Origin: Purshia tridentata
Taxonomy: Eukaryota; Streptophyta; Magnoliopsida; Rosales; Rosaceae
Assembly: GCA_003254885.1 (NCBI GenBank)
Contig: QANT01003341.1
Coordinates: 1-39,455 of the forward strand
Direction: 5' to 3'
Length of the DNA stretch: 39,455 nt
Part shown: one piece after another, positions 1 through 10,019 of the stretch
Position numbering within the stretch: the stretch's first letter is position 1
Layout: every line of letters begins with the position of its first letter
The notes under the pieces: model-generated
Database searches by the model: none
The model's input: the letters and a program-made list of their open reading frames with translations, nothing else
What the model was told of the DNA's origin: nothing
Program-made: the position numbers and the translations under genes

Positions 1-640
1 ATACTGTATAAAAAATGGTTCACTAATTAATAATTATATATGTTTTATTAAATAAATACCTTAGTTTTATTTATACTATAATTTTGAATCATAAATTAAA
101 CATAAATAATCATATAATAACTTGATCTGAATTTTATTAAGAATGTTAATTTATTGGTTATTGACTGAAAAAGCTTAAAGAAAAGTTGAGTTGTGAGACT
201 TAAGAAAATGTTGTTAAATTCATTTGGAGATAAAAAGTTTTGAAGATTCATGGAATATTATTTGAGGTTATGATTTTTGTTATGTGCATTATTTAAGGTT
301 TGGAGATTCTTGGAGTGGAGACAAAATAAATGTTTGGAGATTCTTAGATATTTATTTGAGGTTATAAGGATTTTTGACGAATTAATTTAAGTAATTAAAT
401 ATTTATAGAAGTTATTGAGAATTATTTAGAAACATATAAATTAAATTGAATGAGGTATGGGTAATTAAAATTTGAATTTAAGGTGATAGAAAATGGTACA
501 AGATGAGAGGAACCCATAGGAATTATCGAAACATTTTTTGCACTCTGATCGTTGATTGGTGATTTATTTAAAGATTTGGACGAGTATACCCTTAATATAA
601 AAGTTTGGATTTAAGAGGAAATAATTAAATTGTATCTTTA
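1..640. other. AT-rich intergenic DNA, no gene seen
   Basis: Very AT-rich sequence with no open frame of note. The phrase 'ttggagattct' recurs with small changes near 233-246, 300-311 and 334-345, suggesting old, decayed short duplications. I see no gene here. Confidence 0.5.
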
Positions 641-1315
641 TAAATTATGATTTTGACATTGCTGGATAGAACTCGAACTCATGAGCATGTAGGCAAAAAC
701 GGATTGCGACTCGGAGTTACGTAGCTCAAATTACAAATATTTGAAGCATAAGGGCAAAATGGTAATTGCAGGTCAGATCAGATCTGGTCTTTTTCTTCTT
801 TCCCAAGCACTCTCTCTCCTCACCTCTTCTTTGACCATCTGAGCTCCGATTTCGGCGATTTTGGTGTCGTTAGAAAGCTATCGACGACGCCTTTCCACTA
901 GTGGTTTCGGATCACTCATCCGACCATCCACGAAGACGCAGCGACGCAAAACCAGTCATGCTTTCTAGCTGGCGATCTCCCATTTCCGACCACGACGAGA
1001 CCCCAAACCACCCAAGATCTCTTCCTCTTATCGAGCTAGACCTCATGGTACCTTTCCCTTGCCTCAAAAACCAACTAGAAAGCCATCAATTTGGGTTTTT
1101 TACTGAGGTGTGAATAGTGGCCGAAATTTTCAAATTATGGCGAAAAATTAATAGGTTGGTGTTAAAATTTTCATATCCCCAAAAAACAAAATTTTCGGCG
1201 AAATTTCGCCGAAAATTTCAAAATTTAACACCATGCTCAAAACTTAATTTTCTAACCCTTTTACTTGTGAAATTTCAAATTTACCCTCACAATAAAAAAC
1301 CCGACCTTATGTAGA
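640..1315. mobile_element. Possible degenerate LTR-retrotransposon fragment
   Basis: This block is richer in GC than its surroundings and has the wording of plant Ty3/gypsy LTRs and their leaders: a stretch with 'ggattgcgactcggagtta' near 701, then 'agggcaaaatggtaatt' near 751, then a CT-rich segment and a cluster of CGA/CGG-containing words (840-1010). No terminal TG...CA boundaries, primer-binding site, polypurine tract or coding domains were found, so it would be a solo or broken LTR at most. The 65-90 residue open frames across it have no recognisable protein character. The assignment rests on word similarity recalled from plant LTRs, not on an alignment. Confidence 0.3.
1157..1232. repeat. 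Nested inverted repeat with a perfect 26-bp palindrome
   Basis: Positions 1191-1216 read identically on both strands (core 'ttcggcgaaatttcgccgaa'). Outside it, 'ggtgttaaa' (1157-1165) is answered by 'tttaacacc' (1224-1232), giving a two-tier hairpin of about 76 bp. It could be the fold-back centre of a small element or a remnant of one. No target-site duplication was identified. Confidence 0.7.
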
Positions 1316-1385
1316 CCGCGCATTCGAGAATGGTTTGTAGTGAAAGAAAAAATGGTGTGCAAGTAGCAGCCCTCTTATATGGTCG

Positions 1386-1735
1386 ACGCACTCCTCCTCC
1401 ATCTCTCTCACTCTTTCTTTTTTCTTTCTCTCTCTCTTTCTCTTCTTCTCCCTATCTTTCTCTTTCGCACCTCCATGGCTGGACTAGAATTGAACTATCC
1501 TCTCCAGTTAGTTGCATGTCACCAGCCTCAAGATCAGCGACCACCCGTTCACCCAACCCCAGCTCGACCTACCCCTACCCAGCCCCAATCTGGAAGTGAG
1601 CAGAAAGAGAAAGGGAGATAAAAGATAGAGGGGAGAAAGGAGAGATAGGAAAAGAGAGAAATAGAGAGAGGAGAGATATGGAAAGATAGAGAAAAGGAGA
1701 GAGGAGAGAAAGGGAAGTAGAGTATGGGAGGCTGA
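1386..1735. repeat. Polypyrimidine block followed by polypurine block
   Basis: About 85 bases of almost pure C/T (1386-1470) are followed, after a mixed 130-base spacer, by about 135 bases of almost pure G/A (1600-1735) on the same strand. The two arms are roughly complementary (CT-rich against GA-rich), so the region could fold back on itself or form triplex DNA. No gene is evident; the open frames here are low-complexity artefacts. Confidence 0.6.
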
Positions 1736-1912
1736 CTGACGATAGTGGTCGAAGCTGGAGTCGACGTCGGGGTGGGGTGGGCTGGCTGAGTTTTGGTTGG
1801 GAGGTGGGGTTGGGGATGTGGTGTGTATTGTTTAGATGTGTTGGGCTGAGTTGGTGTGTAGTGAAAAATTTGGTGAGATTAATAAAAAATATAAGTATTT
1901 TAGCAAAGGCAG

Positions 1913-1980
1913 GAGTGTGGTGTGAGATTTTAAATTTAATAAGAGTGTGGTGTGAGATTTTAAATTTAATAAGAGTGTGG
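1913..1980. repeat. 30-bp tandem duplication
   Basis: A 30-bp unit beginning 'gagtgtggtgtgagatttta' occurs at 1913-1942 and again, identical, at 1943-1972, followed by the first eight bases of a third copy. It lies in non-coding DNA upstream of the first gene. Confidence 0.85.
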
Positions 1981-2169
1981 AGCGTTGAGTGAGAAAGAAA
2001 ATGGAGTCAGCAAATAGAAACCCCTTCGAATAAATTAAAGATAAAAAAGAAAGAAAAAAGAGATAATTTGTTTTTGGGTACTGTCGGTAGATTAACAGTA
2101 CACATGCCGCCAACTGCTCACTGTTACAACGATATTAACTAACACACAGACACACATAACCTCAGAGTA

Positions 2170-2181
2170 TGCCACGTGGCA
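2170..2181. promoter_or_regulatory. Perfect palindromic G-box / ABRE-like site
   Basis: TGCCACGTGGCA is a 12-bp perfect palindrome around the CACGTG core, the preferred site of plant bZIP (ABF/GBF) and some bHLH (PIF) factors. It sits about 730 bp upstream of the start codon of the CaaX-protein gene, which makes abscisic-acid or light control of that gene possible. That link is inference. Confidence 0.55.
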
Positions 2182-2190
2182 ACCTCTGAA

Positions 2191-2401
2191 TTCTAACACC
2201 AAAAGAAAAAAAAAATAAGGTAAAAGCTGAAAATTGAATGTGAGTTTTTACATCTTATGTTATACTCTCTGCTCCGTCACTTTCAAATATTAAAAATTCT
2301 AACACCAAAAGAAAAAAAAAAAAGGTAAAAGCTGAAAATTGAATGTGAGTTTTTACATCTTATATTATACTCTCTGCTCCGTCACTTTCAAATATTAAAA
2401 T
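2191..2401. repeat. 106-bp tandem duplication upstream of the CaaX-protein gene
   Basis: Two adjacent copies, 2191-2296 and 2297-2401, both start 'ttctaacaccaaaagaaaaa' and both contain 'gtgagtttttacatctta' and 'ctctgctccgtcactttcaa'. They differ by a few substitutions and in poly(A) length. The pair lies in the presumed promoter of the downstream gene, so it doubles any site within the unit. Confidence 0.85.
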
Positions 2402-2725
2402 AAAATAAAATAAAAAATCTCATTATTAACAGTTGTTTTCGCACCAAATTCGGTTCAGATTTATTCAGTCACCTTTTGATAACCAAAAGGATCTATCATC
2501 TATGAAACTCTAAATTTTCCGTCACTTTCTCGGGAAACGCCATGCTTTTCCCGCTGATTCTTCCTAGTTACAAGTTATCAGGTTCCTTTTCTTTCTTTCC
2601 AATTACATCCTGTCTTTAATTTTATTTTGTCTCACTGCAATTGAAACCCCGATCGTGGCCAGAATGGGCGTTGACTTTTGAGAAAATGGAAATTCACATT
2701 CACGACGACCTTCAAGATTTGAACT

Positions 2726-2740
2726 TTAGGGTTAGGGTTT
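2726..2740 (+). promoter_or_regulatory. Telo-box in 5' leader
   Basis: TTAGGGTTAGGGTTT is two plant telomere-type repeats (telo-box, AAACCCTAA on the other strand). Such boxes are common in leaders of actively expressed plant housekeeping genes. This one is about 160 bp before the ATG at 2900. Confidence 0.5.
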
Positions 2741-2899
2741 GTGAATTCTTCAACATCCCGGATTTGGGTCAATTGAGTTTTTGATAAAGTACAAACATTT
2801 AACGAGTTCTCGGTAATTGTGATTATTGGGTGTGTTTTTTTCTTGGAGCTGGCTGAGGGATTGAGGCTTTTGAGTATTGTTGGTGGTGTGAATTTGTTT

Positions 2900-5800
2900 A
2901 TGGATACGGATGTTAAGGATGCTACTAATGGCGGTGACAATAAGCCTTTGGATGCCGTAGACACTCAAAAAGTTGAGGAACATGCTAATGGAGATGAAGA
3001 TAGTGAGTCTAGTTCTCTGTTGCCGACTCGGAGAGGCGGAATGTCAAGGAAAACGAATAAATCGAATAAAACGAGACGAAAAGTGCAGTGGAATGATAAG
3101 AATGGGAATAAGCTTGTTGAGGTCATGGAATTTGAACCAAGGTAATGTATATGCTGAATTCCATTTCTTTACATGTGCACTGTCTCGGTCAAAGTATAAG
3201 AGTTCGATTTATTTGTTTTAGTTGTCCTTGTTGCTTTTGTTGTTGGTAGTGCTGTGATGTGGTTCTATACTTTAGTTTACTTGTTTGGGCTTTGGTTTTT
3301 GGCTTTGCATGTTTTTGTTGCCATTGCGTTGATGGTTTACGTGAATAATCCATTATGTATTGAACTAAGTTGGTGCACCTTAGGATTTTATATAGAAGAG
3401 ATGGTTTTCATTATAAGCAATGGCTCAAATGCAGATGGGACTTTGATGATTTTTTTGGACTATAGAGAACACTTTCTTTTTTGGTCATGTCAAACTGTTG
3501 ATTCTGTACAAATTGGTACACAGTTTTAGACCTGAATGCCTTTTCATCATAAATTGAGGATTTATTACACCGGATTGAGCAATTTTGCCATGATCTGAGA
3601 TTGACCTATTTGGGTTTTTTTAACAAAGGTGTTACTACTTCTGCCTGCTGTATTAATAGAATTACCCAGCCAGTGTTAGGAATCAGGATGACAGCTTGGG
3701 GTTTGGTCGTAGGAGATTGGAGGAATTTATGAAGCCTTCGTGGGAAAATGTTAAGTGAAAAGCACAAGACTAACCAGTTAATCCTTTATAACCATGGCTC
3801 CCAATAAAGCACAAGTGATTAGCACATCCATCTTATAATACAATTCAAAAAGCAGCCGATATCTCTGTATTTCTACCTAAACTCATGGCCAGAATCTTTT
3901 GTCTTCTATTTTCTTGTTGATGTCCTGCTCTTTGTGTTGGCTTTGATTTGGGGAGTTATTTCTATTTTCTACTGAGGTTAACTCCAGAATTCACCATCTT
4001 TTTTCTCATTTAATTTCCCTTTTAGCCATGATGACACTTAATTTCTACTCCTGCTATCCAACATTACCTATTTACATGGGCTATTTCTCCTTTAGTCTTT
4101 TTGTAATGGTCATTAACAGCCAACTGCACTTCTTGGAGTATGAGTTTCCCCTTTATTTATATGGTCCTGCAAGCCTTCAACCACCTTTTTTGTTTATTTT
4201 GCGGCACACCTTCTTAGTGCAGTTGCCTGTCAGCTTAGGTTTCGTATTTTTTCCAAAAAGAGATTTTGCATCATTTTGGATGGACCACAGAAGTAACATT
4301 AGCATCTGATGGGGGATCTTAAGCCCATTGGAAATAAGCTATCCACTTGACTGGCTATTGGTTACATACACGAGTTTCAGTGGTTATCTACTGTCTCTAC
4401 CCTTGAAAATCTATTTGATTTTCAGGCACTGGATTATTGATAAGACTATAAGAGTTGATCAATTCAGGTTACATTTTAGCCTAGTGCATGAGTTTTTTTA
4501 ATTTTATGTTTAGTTTAGGTTTGGTTAGTTGATTATTGAGGTGCTTTTTTGTTTCTGTCTTTAATTTCTGAAATTCCATTATACAGCATCATATCCATCT
4601 TGGTCAAGTCATTATTCCTATAGATACTCGAAAAAAAAAAAAAATTGTTATCATTTCCGAGGGTCTCTCCATCAGACTTCTGATGGACACCAGAATGCTT
4701 TATTTCTCTTTTCTTCTGTGTCAACCGATTTCAATTTTAGCCTGGTTCTTTTCATTTCATTGAGAATCTTACCTTTTATGATATAAGGCACCTGCTTTGG
4801 CATCATCTGTACCTTATATTAGATGTGTTTTTGGGAACTTAAGGGAGCAAAAATGAGGAATAGCATTTTATGGATTGTTTTTCTTTTTAAAAACATACGA
4901 ATATTGCCCACGAATTTGGAGAAGATGAAATTAGAAAAAAGAAAGAAGTTAAATTGCCAAACATAGGCTGCCAATGACAAGTTTGCATGGACTGTAAAAC
5001 CCTAATGGTGGGTCAGTTTGAACAATGTTTTTAGCCCATGAGTTCTGGAGCAAGTTTTGCACCTATTAAATGATGGGAGAGCTCACTGGACTCAAAGTGA
5101 CCTTTGATTTTGTTAAGCTAGACTTGTTATATATTAAATTATAAAATTGATATTTTTTCTTTTTGTCTTTTGTATGATTTATTTTCAATGAAGCACAGTG
5201 AACTTAGGAGGTTATATATAACCTAAGTGATGGGTTGGCTAGTTATAAAATGTACTTAAGCAAATATGATACATTGTATGACTATTAGTAAATAATGGAA
5301 TATTCTGACCGTCTAATGTGAATTACAAGTGGGGCTTACATCCAATTTTTTAGGTCATGCAAATTAATGAACATGAATAGGCTACTACTGATTTCAAGAC
5401 CTTGTGAATTATCATAATATTCAAAATTTTATTTGGCCAGTATGAAAATTCTGAGAGAATGGATACATTCATGTCTTTGTTATGTTATGATTATGGAGAG
5501 CCTTCATGTCTCTGGTATTCTGGTGAAGCCTTATATTGAGATATTCTTTGATCTAGCACTCAATTGTTGGTTTACAAATAAGGAACTCGTTAATTTTCGT
5601 AATAAGCAGCTTCTCAGTTGTATAGTAGTATGTTAGAGTGTGTGTGTGTGCACGCTAGCAATTGGGAAAACACTTGATTTGAATAAGACGTTTCCCCTGC
5701 CCTATTTACTTGTAATACCAGTGAAAATTGGAAAAGGAAATTACAAATAGGAGCAACTATTTGCCATATGATTTACACAAGTATTGAATAACTGTTTAGA

Positions 5801-5909
5801 GGTTTATTTCATAGTTACCTGTCTCTCACCCTGTCTCCCGTTTATCTGCAGCGATGATAGTGATTCTGATGATGAGGATGCAGATTCTTGCATATGTATT
5901 GTTATGTAG
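2900..5909 (+). CDS. Small acidic protein with C-terminal CaaX prenylation box (two exons)
   Basis: I do not recognise a named family. Exon 1 is 2900-3141 and exon 2 is 5852-5909, joined across a 2.7-kb GT-AG intron, giving 99 residues. The protein is hydrophilic. It has an acidic stretch near residues 30-40, a basic patch (GMSRKTNKSNKTRRKVQW, about 47-65), a GNKLVEVMEFEPS segment, a run of Asp/Ser (DDSDSDDED) and a final CICIVM. The last four residues, CIVM, fit the CaaX box; Met at the end favours farnesylation, and the Cys two positions earlier could be palmitoylated. This predicts a membrane-tethered, unstructured protein. The donor GTAATG carries an in-frame TAA, so unspliced RNA would encode a version ending EFEPR without the anchor. 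The start is the first ATG of the frame that gives the hydrophilic protein. Exon 2 holds only 19 codons and is easy to miss. Confidence 0.8.
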
Positions 5910-6302
5910 ACATCATTCAGGACACCAATTATCAGGATATGTCTGCTGGATAAATCAATTAGGCACTGCTCCAAGCTGACTTTGATGATTTTTATACAAC
6001 CTGGCTCTGTTTTAACCTACTGTTGTAAGGATGGACCAAAGGTCCCGAGACCAAGGCAAGGCAATCTCCAATGTTTTGCATCCACCATTTTTTGGGTTAA
6101 TTTGCAGTGAGCTTTCACACAAACCAGATGCAAAACTGAGTGGACCATCTTCCGGGAATGAAAGCAGATACGGATAACAGTGACTTGGCCTCCACGATAT
6201 GTAATATATTTAATACAGTTGAGTTTTTTTTAATGCGCTTTGCCATATTTGTACGTTGTATGTATTTTAGAATGACAGAATACTTTGTTAATCATCATCT
6301 TC

Positions 6303-6308
6303 AATAAA
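6303..6308 (+). terminator. Poly(A) signal AATAAA
   Basis: AATAAA lies about 400 bp after the stop codon of the CaaX-protein gene and is the best 3'-end signal there. A T-rich stretch follows. The DNA from here to 7260 separates two convergent genes and shows no further coding potential. Confidence 0.5.
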
Positions 6309-6319
6309 GGTGATTCAAT

Positions 6320-7261
6320 TCTGTTCGTTTCTTTTCTTGTCTATTCGTTCACTTGACAGTAAGAATATGGTTACATGTTCAAAACATACTTCTCTCCTAT
6401 TTTCATTTATTATTGCAAGATGAAGTCTCCTATGTTTAAAGAATCAACAGTTTGATTTTGAACCAAGTGGATTTGCATTGTTTTTGCAAGAAATAGCATG
6501 TACTAACATCATACACTATGCACTTATGCAGTGATTAATGTTTTTATATTTAATTTCTAGACCCTGTATAATTTGGTTTTAGTGTCATTCTTCCATCAAA
6601 GTTTACTCTAAAAAATTTGATGAATTGATTCTGCTACTACAGAAAATCTTTATTTGGAATCTATACCTCCATATGCCCCATTATTGAGCATATTACCTAC
6701 TCTATTCTGCATTATTGGGTAGAAAGAATTTTAAAACCCATTCGTCCAACTTGGTTCACTCAACATCAGACATAAGAAAATATAATGTAAGAGAAACCTC
6801 CAAAGTAGCCAACAGATAATTTGGGAGTCATTGTTTTGGACTCGCTGAATTATAAATCCCTGACATGAAGCGTCCCCTTTCACTGAATTACTGTAAATTT
6901 CTTACACAACCATTAAAGGCATAACAATAGACAGCCAAGAGAATCTACCCAACAACATCATCATTTACAAGGCAATCCAGAGAATCAGAAACAAATACAC
7001 CAACAAAAAACAACAAATTCCCTTAAAATCACACTGTCCAATGCACTAGAAATTAAATATGCTCTCCAACTTTTGGTTTCAAATTGCCTATGTTTACTCT
7101 TCCTTTCTCTGAATGTAACTGAGTCTGAAAATGTGATCTGTTTTTGCATGAATGTAACCCATCCAATCTATTCATATTGGTGGATGAGATTATCCCAATT
7201 ACAGCAACTGTGCAATTACTGGTGATCAATGTGGCCCCAGACTAATTTAATTAGTACTTGG
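6320..7261. other. Convergent intergenic region and minus-strand 3' UTR
   Basis: No open frame is supportable. The part next to 7262 should be the 3' untranslated region of the minus-strand gene. I see no repeats of note. Confidence 0.5.
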
Positions 7262-8293
7262 TTAATTTATCCAACTTGAAAGGCTGGCATGAACTGGAAC
7301 TTCTTGCAACAGAGGCTTGGACTGTTTACAATTTGATCTATCAGGCATCTGGGGTTCTTGAAATAATGCTATATTCTCTTTTTGGGGCTTTGGTGTTGCT
7401 GCTTTTGCTTTGGCTGCTTTCCACTGACTGAGGTTTTCCACTGGACTCAGTACAGAATGTACATATTGGATATTATCTTTAGGATTTGGATTCCAATGAA
7501 ATGATTCCAAGTCTCCTTTTAAAGATGAAGAACAGAATTGCATGGAAAACTCTCCTTGGCTTATTCTTTGATCTTCAAAATCACTGTCACCATCATCATC
7601 GTCATCATCATCATTATCATCTAAATCACTTTCCTCGTCTGCTAGATAATCCTCTTCATCGTAGCTGTCTTGGCAATTTTGGTACCTGTAGTTTGAACGA
7701 AAAAGTCCCATTCTCAATGCAGTTGAATCCCTTTTAGATGGTGAAGTGGATTGGCTTCCATTTGACACTTGTTTGCCATTCTTTTCCATTTCTTTTTCCT
7801 CATCACTCTCCAAGAAATGATAATCAGTCGAAATAGGCTCATAGGTCTGGACATTTAAATTGAAGCTAACTTTCTTTCTGACTTTGAAGCTTGGCCTCTC
7901 CTTGGGCTTGTCTCTGAAACAAAATGCATGCCGGGAAATAACTACTTCCACATATTGTCACAATGTAGGAGACTAAAGTCTAAAAGAGACAACTTACCTG
8001 AGTTCAGAACCTGCACTATTGTGACTCTCTTTTGCACCATCAACACCAATGACTGTCAGATATGAATCTAATGGCTCATAACTCACACGGCTCTGCAGCA
8101 AAAACATGACAAAAAAACGAACTGGGTTCATTCAAAGAACACTAAGCAATACAATGAAACACATCCAATAACAAATAAATGAAAGCTTGGAGGTTAGAGA
8201 ATTTACATGGTCACCAGCAGCTGCAACTTTATTGGCAGGTTTTCGGCGCTTTCTTTTCTTAGAGAACCCAAAGCAGCCAAGAAAGCACCCCAT
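7262..8293 (-). CDS. MGCFLGCFG-type plant protein with acidic middle (JASON-like N-terminus), three exons
   Basis: Exons, in reading order, are 8293-8207, 8092-7998 and 7913-7262, with GT-AG junctions, giving 277 residues. The protein starts MGCFLGCFGFSKKRKRRKP: Gly2 and Cys3 fit N-myristoylation plus palmitoylation, and a basic stretch follows. The conserved-looking core is KKVSFNLNVQTYEP at residues 74-87. Residues about 145-175 are very acidic, with a run of seven Asp encoded by a CAT/GTC-rich repeat at 7591-7622. The tail is rich in Lys, Ala and Pro and ends SSWIN. A similar MGCF.GCF start is known from Arabidopsis JASON, which acts in meiosis II spindle arrangement, but resemblance beyond the N-terminus and the VSFNLNVQ-type core is not shown, so the function is not assigned. 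AACGG-type sites lie 120-160 bp upstream. Confidence 0.8.
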
Positions 8294-8413
8294 GTTAGAA
8301 GTCCCCGCTGCTCACTAGTTTCACTAACACAGTCTGTCACTGAGGATTGTGGCTTCATATACTGTCACTGAGGGGGTTAGAGGTTGACGGTAGTCGTCAT
8401 GGGAATTTTAAAT

Positions 8414-8453
8414 CCGTTTGGCTCCAACGGGTTTGAAAATAGTAACGTTGGAG
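8414..8453. promoter_or_regulatory. Cluster of AACGG-type (MSA-like) MYB sites
   Basis: Upstream of the minus-strand ATG at 8293 are CCGTT (8414-8418), CTCCAACGG (8422-8430) and CGTTGGAG (8446-8453); the last two form an 8-bp inverted pair. AACGG is the core of the mitosis-specific activator element bound by plant MYB3R proteins. The match is to the core only, not the full consensus. Confidence 0.35.
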
Positions 8454-8972
8454 TTCAATCAATCAATGATGGTGGTGGTGGGTGCACGAGGTTTTATTAA
8501 AGAAAGAAGGACAAACAAAAGCTTTTTCTGTCTGAAATGTGCATTGCAAAATGCGGCTGTCACACACACTCTGTGCACTTATTTATTTGCTTTGCCTTTT
8601 TTGTCTTGTGAGCATTTATTTAGGAAGGAATAGGATAGCCATGTTCTTTTTGGTGCTCTAATAAGTTATCCGTTGGCTTGCTACAAAGTTCTAAACCCAC
8701 AATATTTTTGAGTAATATTGCATGTATTAAATTTTAGCATTATTACATTGCTGAAAAGAAATCCTAATTTTCTTTTGACTGGACCGTTTGACTTAAAATT
8801 CCTTGTCGTTTGAATGGCTAGCCAATTTTGCCCTATTTGTCAATGACTATAGTGTAGAAACAATTTCAGTCTTCGGATTTAGGTTTTTAACACAAAATGG
8901 AGAGTTGATACCTAAACCTTCAATCCTAGATTCTAAATGAGTGAATTTTGAAAAATATTAAACTATCATTTC

Positions 8973-8986
8973 AAGGTAAGGACCAT
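8973..8986 (+). repeat. Left copy of 14-bp direct repeat (target-site duplication)
   Basis: AAGGTAAGGACCAT is repeated exactly at 9745-9758, enclosing 758 bp. Direct repeats of this length flanking an insert with an A-rich 3' end are typical of target-primed retroposition. Confidence 0.75.
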
Positions 8987-9744
8987 GCTAAAAAGAAGAA
9001 GCTCTCTTCTCTCTCCTCAACTCTCCCTCTCTCAACCAAGTTTTTAAGGGATGGGAGTGCTAGCCCTTGTGTATCTCACGGGCCCACCCCTTCTTCTGTT
9101 TTTCCTTTTGCCCATTTTGGTATGACTTTTGAAATACTCTCCTCCTTCTATGTGAGAGTTTTATTTTTTATTGATTTTGTTTTTTGTGTGTTGTTTGGGG
9201 GTGTTCATCTCCACCATTTCTTTGATAATAATTGTGGCGGATTGGGGCTGGCTTTCGCAATGGTGTGGTGTCTTTCAGTTCTTCCCCTCCTCTGGTTTCC
9301 ATTGGGTTTTGTCGTTTCTTTAGATCTTCACATTTTGCTCATTGATCCCCCAAATAGCGTTCTAGATTGCCTTGAGTGTTTAACGGACATCGTCCTAAAT
9401 ACAATGAGCTTGTTTGCTCGGCTCATGATATCAACAAAAGGAAAGGCTTGAAATTGTCTTGTGTGACTATGGTCATTCATTCTCGGGAAGTGCAAATTTG
9501 AGTGTCATCATAGGGTGGTTCTTTCAGGGTTGGATTGTTCGGCTCATTCAAAACTATGTTATTTGGTATACCAATCGTTGCAACTGCTCTTTATTTCTTA
9601 CTTGTATAAGACAATTGATAATCTTGTTAAGTAGATTTACATTGATTTTTATCATTGTCACTGATTGAGTAGCCTCTTGGTTTTTTTTTAAGACGCTCTA
9701 CCAAATAAATTAAGTATTTTTTGTTTCTCAAAGAGAAAAGGAAA
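8987..9744 (+). mobile_element. Probable retroposed element, LINE-like, 758 bp
   Basis: The segment is bounded by identical 14-bp repeats. It opens with a CT-rich leader (ctcttctctctcctcaactc, from about 9002) and ends with an A/G-rich tail (aaagagaaaaggaaa) abutting the right repeat, which sets the plus orientation. It holds an open frame of about 150 residues with hydrophobic stretches but no recognisable reverse-transcriptase or endonuclease motif. It could be an internally deleted LINE, a non-autonomous derivative, or a processed copy of an unrelated transcript. The exact duplication suggests a fairly recent insertion. The family call is inference. Confidence 0.55.
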
Positions 9745-9758
9745 AAGGTAAGGACCAT
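9745..9758 (+). repeat. Right copy of 14-bp direct repeat (target-site duplication)
   Basis: Exact match to 8973-8986, immediately after the A-rich end of the inserted segment. Confidence 0.75.
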
Positions 9759-10019
9759 TCTTTGAAAGGCACACACATATGAGTGTTTCAAATGTCATGC
9801 AAGGTGACAAACATTGCATCTCTTACAAAAATTTTCATATTTATATTGAAGAAAAATAATGAGGCATTGACATCCTATCAAGAAGAAAATTAAATCAAAG
9901 CTCATATACTTTTAACTAAATAATAAAAGAACACTTTTTTTCAATTCCAATTTTCAAGACTAGTTGTAAAGGATTGTATTATGTTATTGCAATATTTTTC
10001 ATTCCTAACTTCATAACTT

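Noticed and set aside
3254..3529. Hydrophobic 91-residue frame
   Set aside because: It lies inside the intron of the CaaX-protein gene and has no homology I recognise; T-rich introns give such frames by chance.
4028..4309. 93-residue hydrophobic frame
   Set aside because: Same intron, T-rich, no supporting signals.
8948..9451. 167-residue open frame as a gene
   Set aside because: It runs from outside into the inserted element, has no recognisable domain and lies in a low-complexity CT-rich start. Better explained as part of the retroposed segment.
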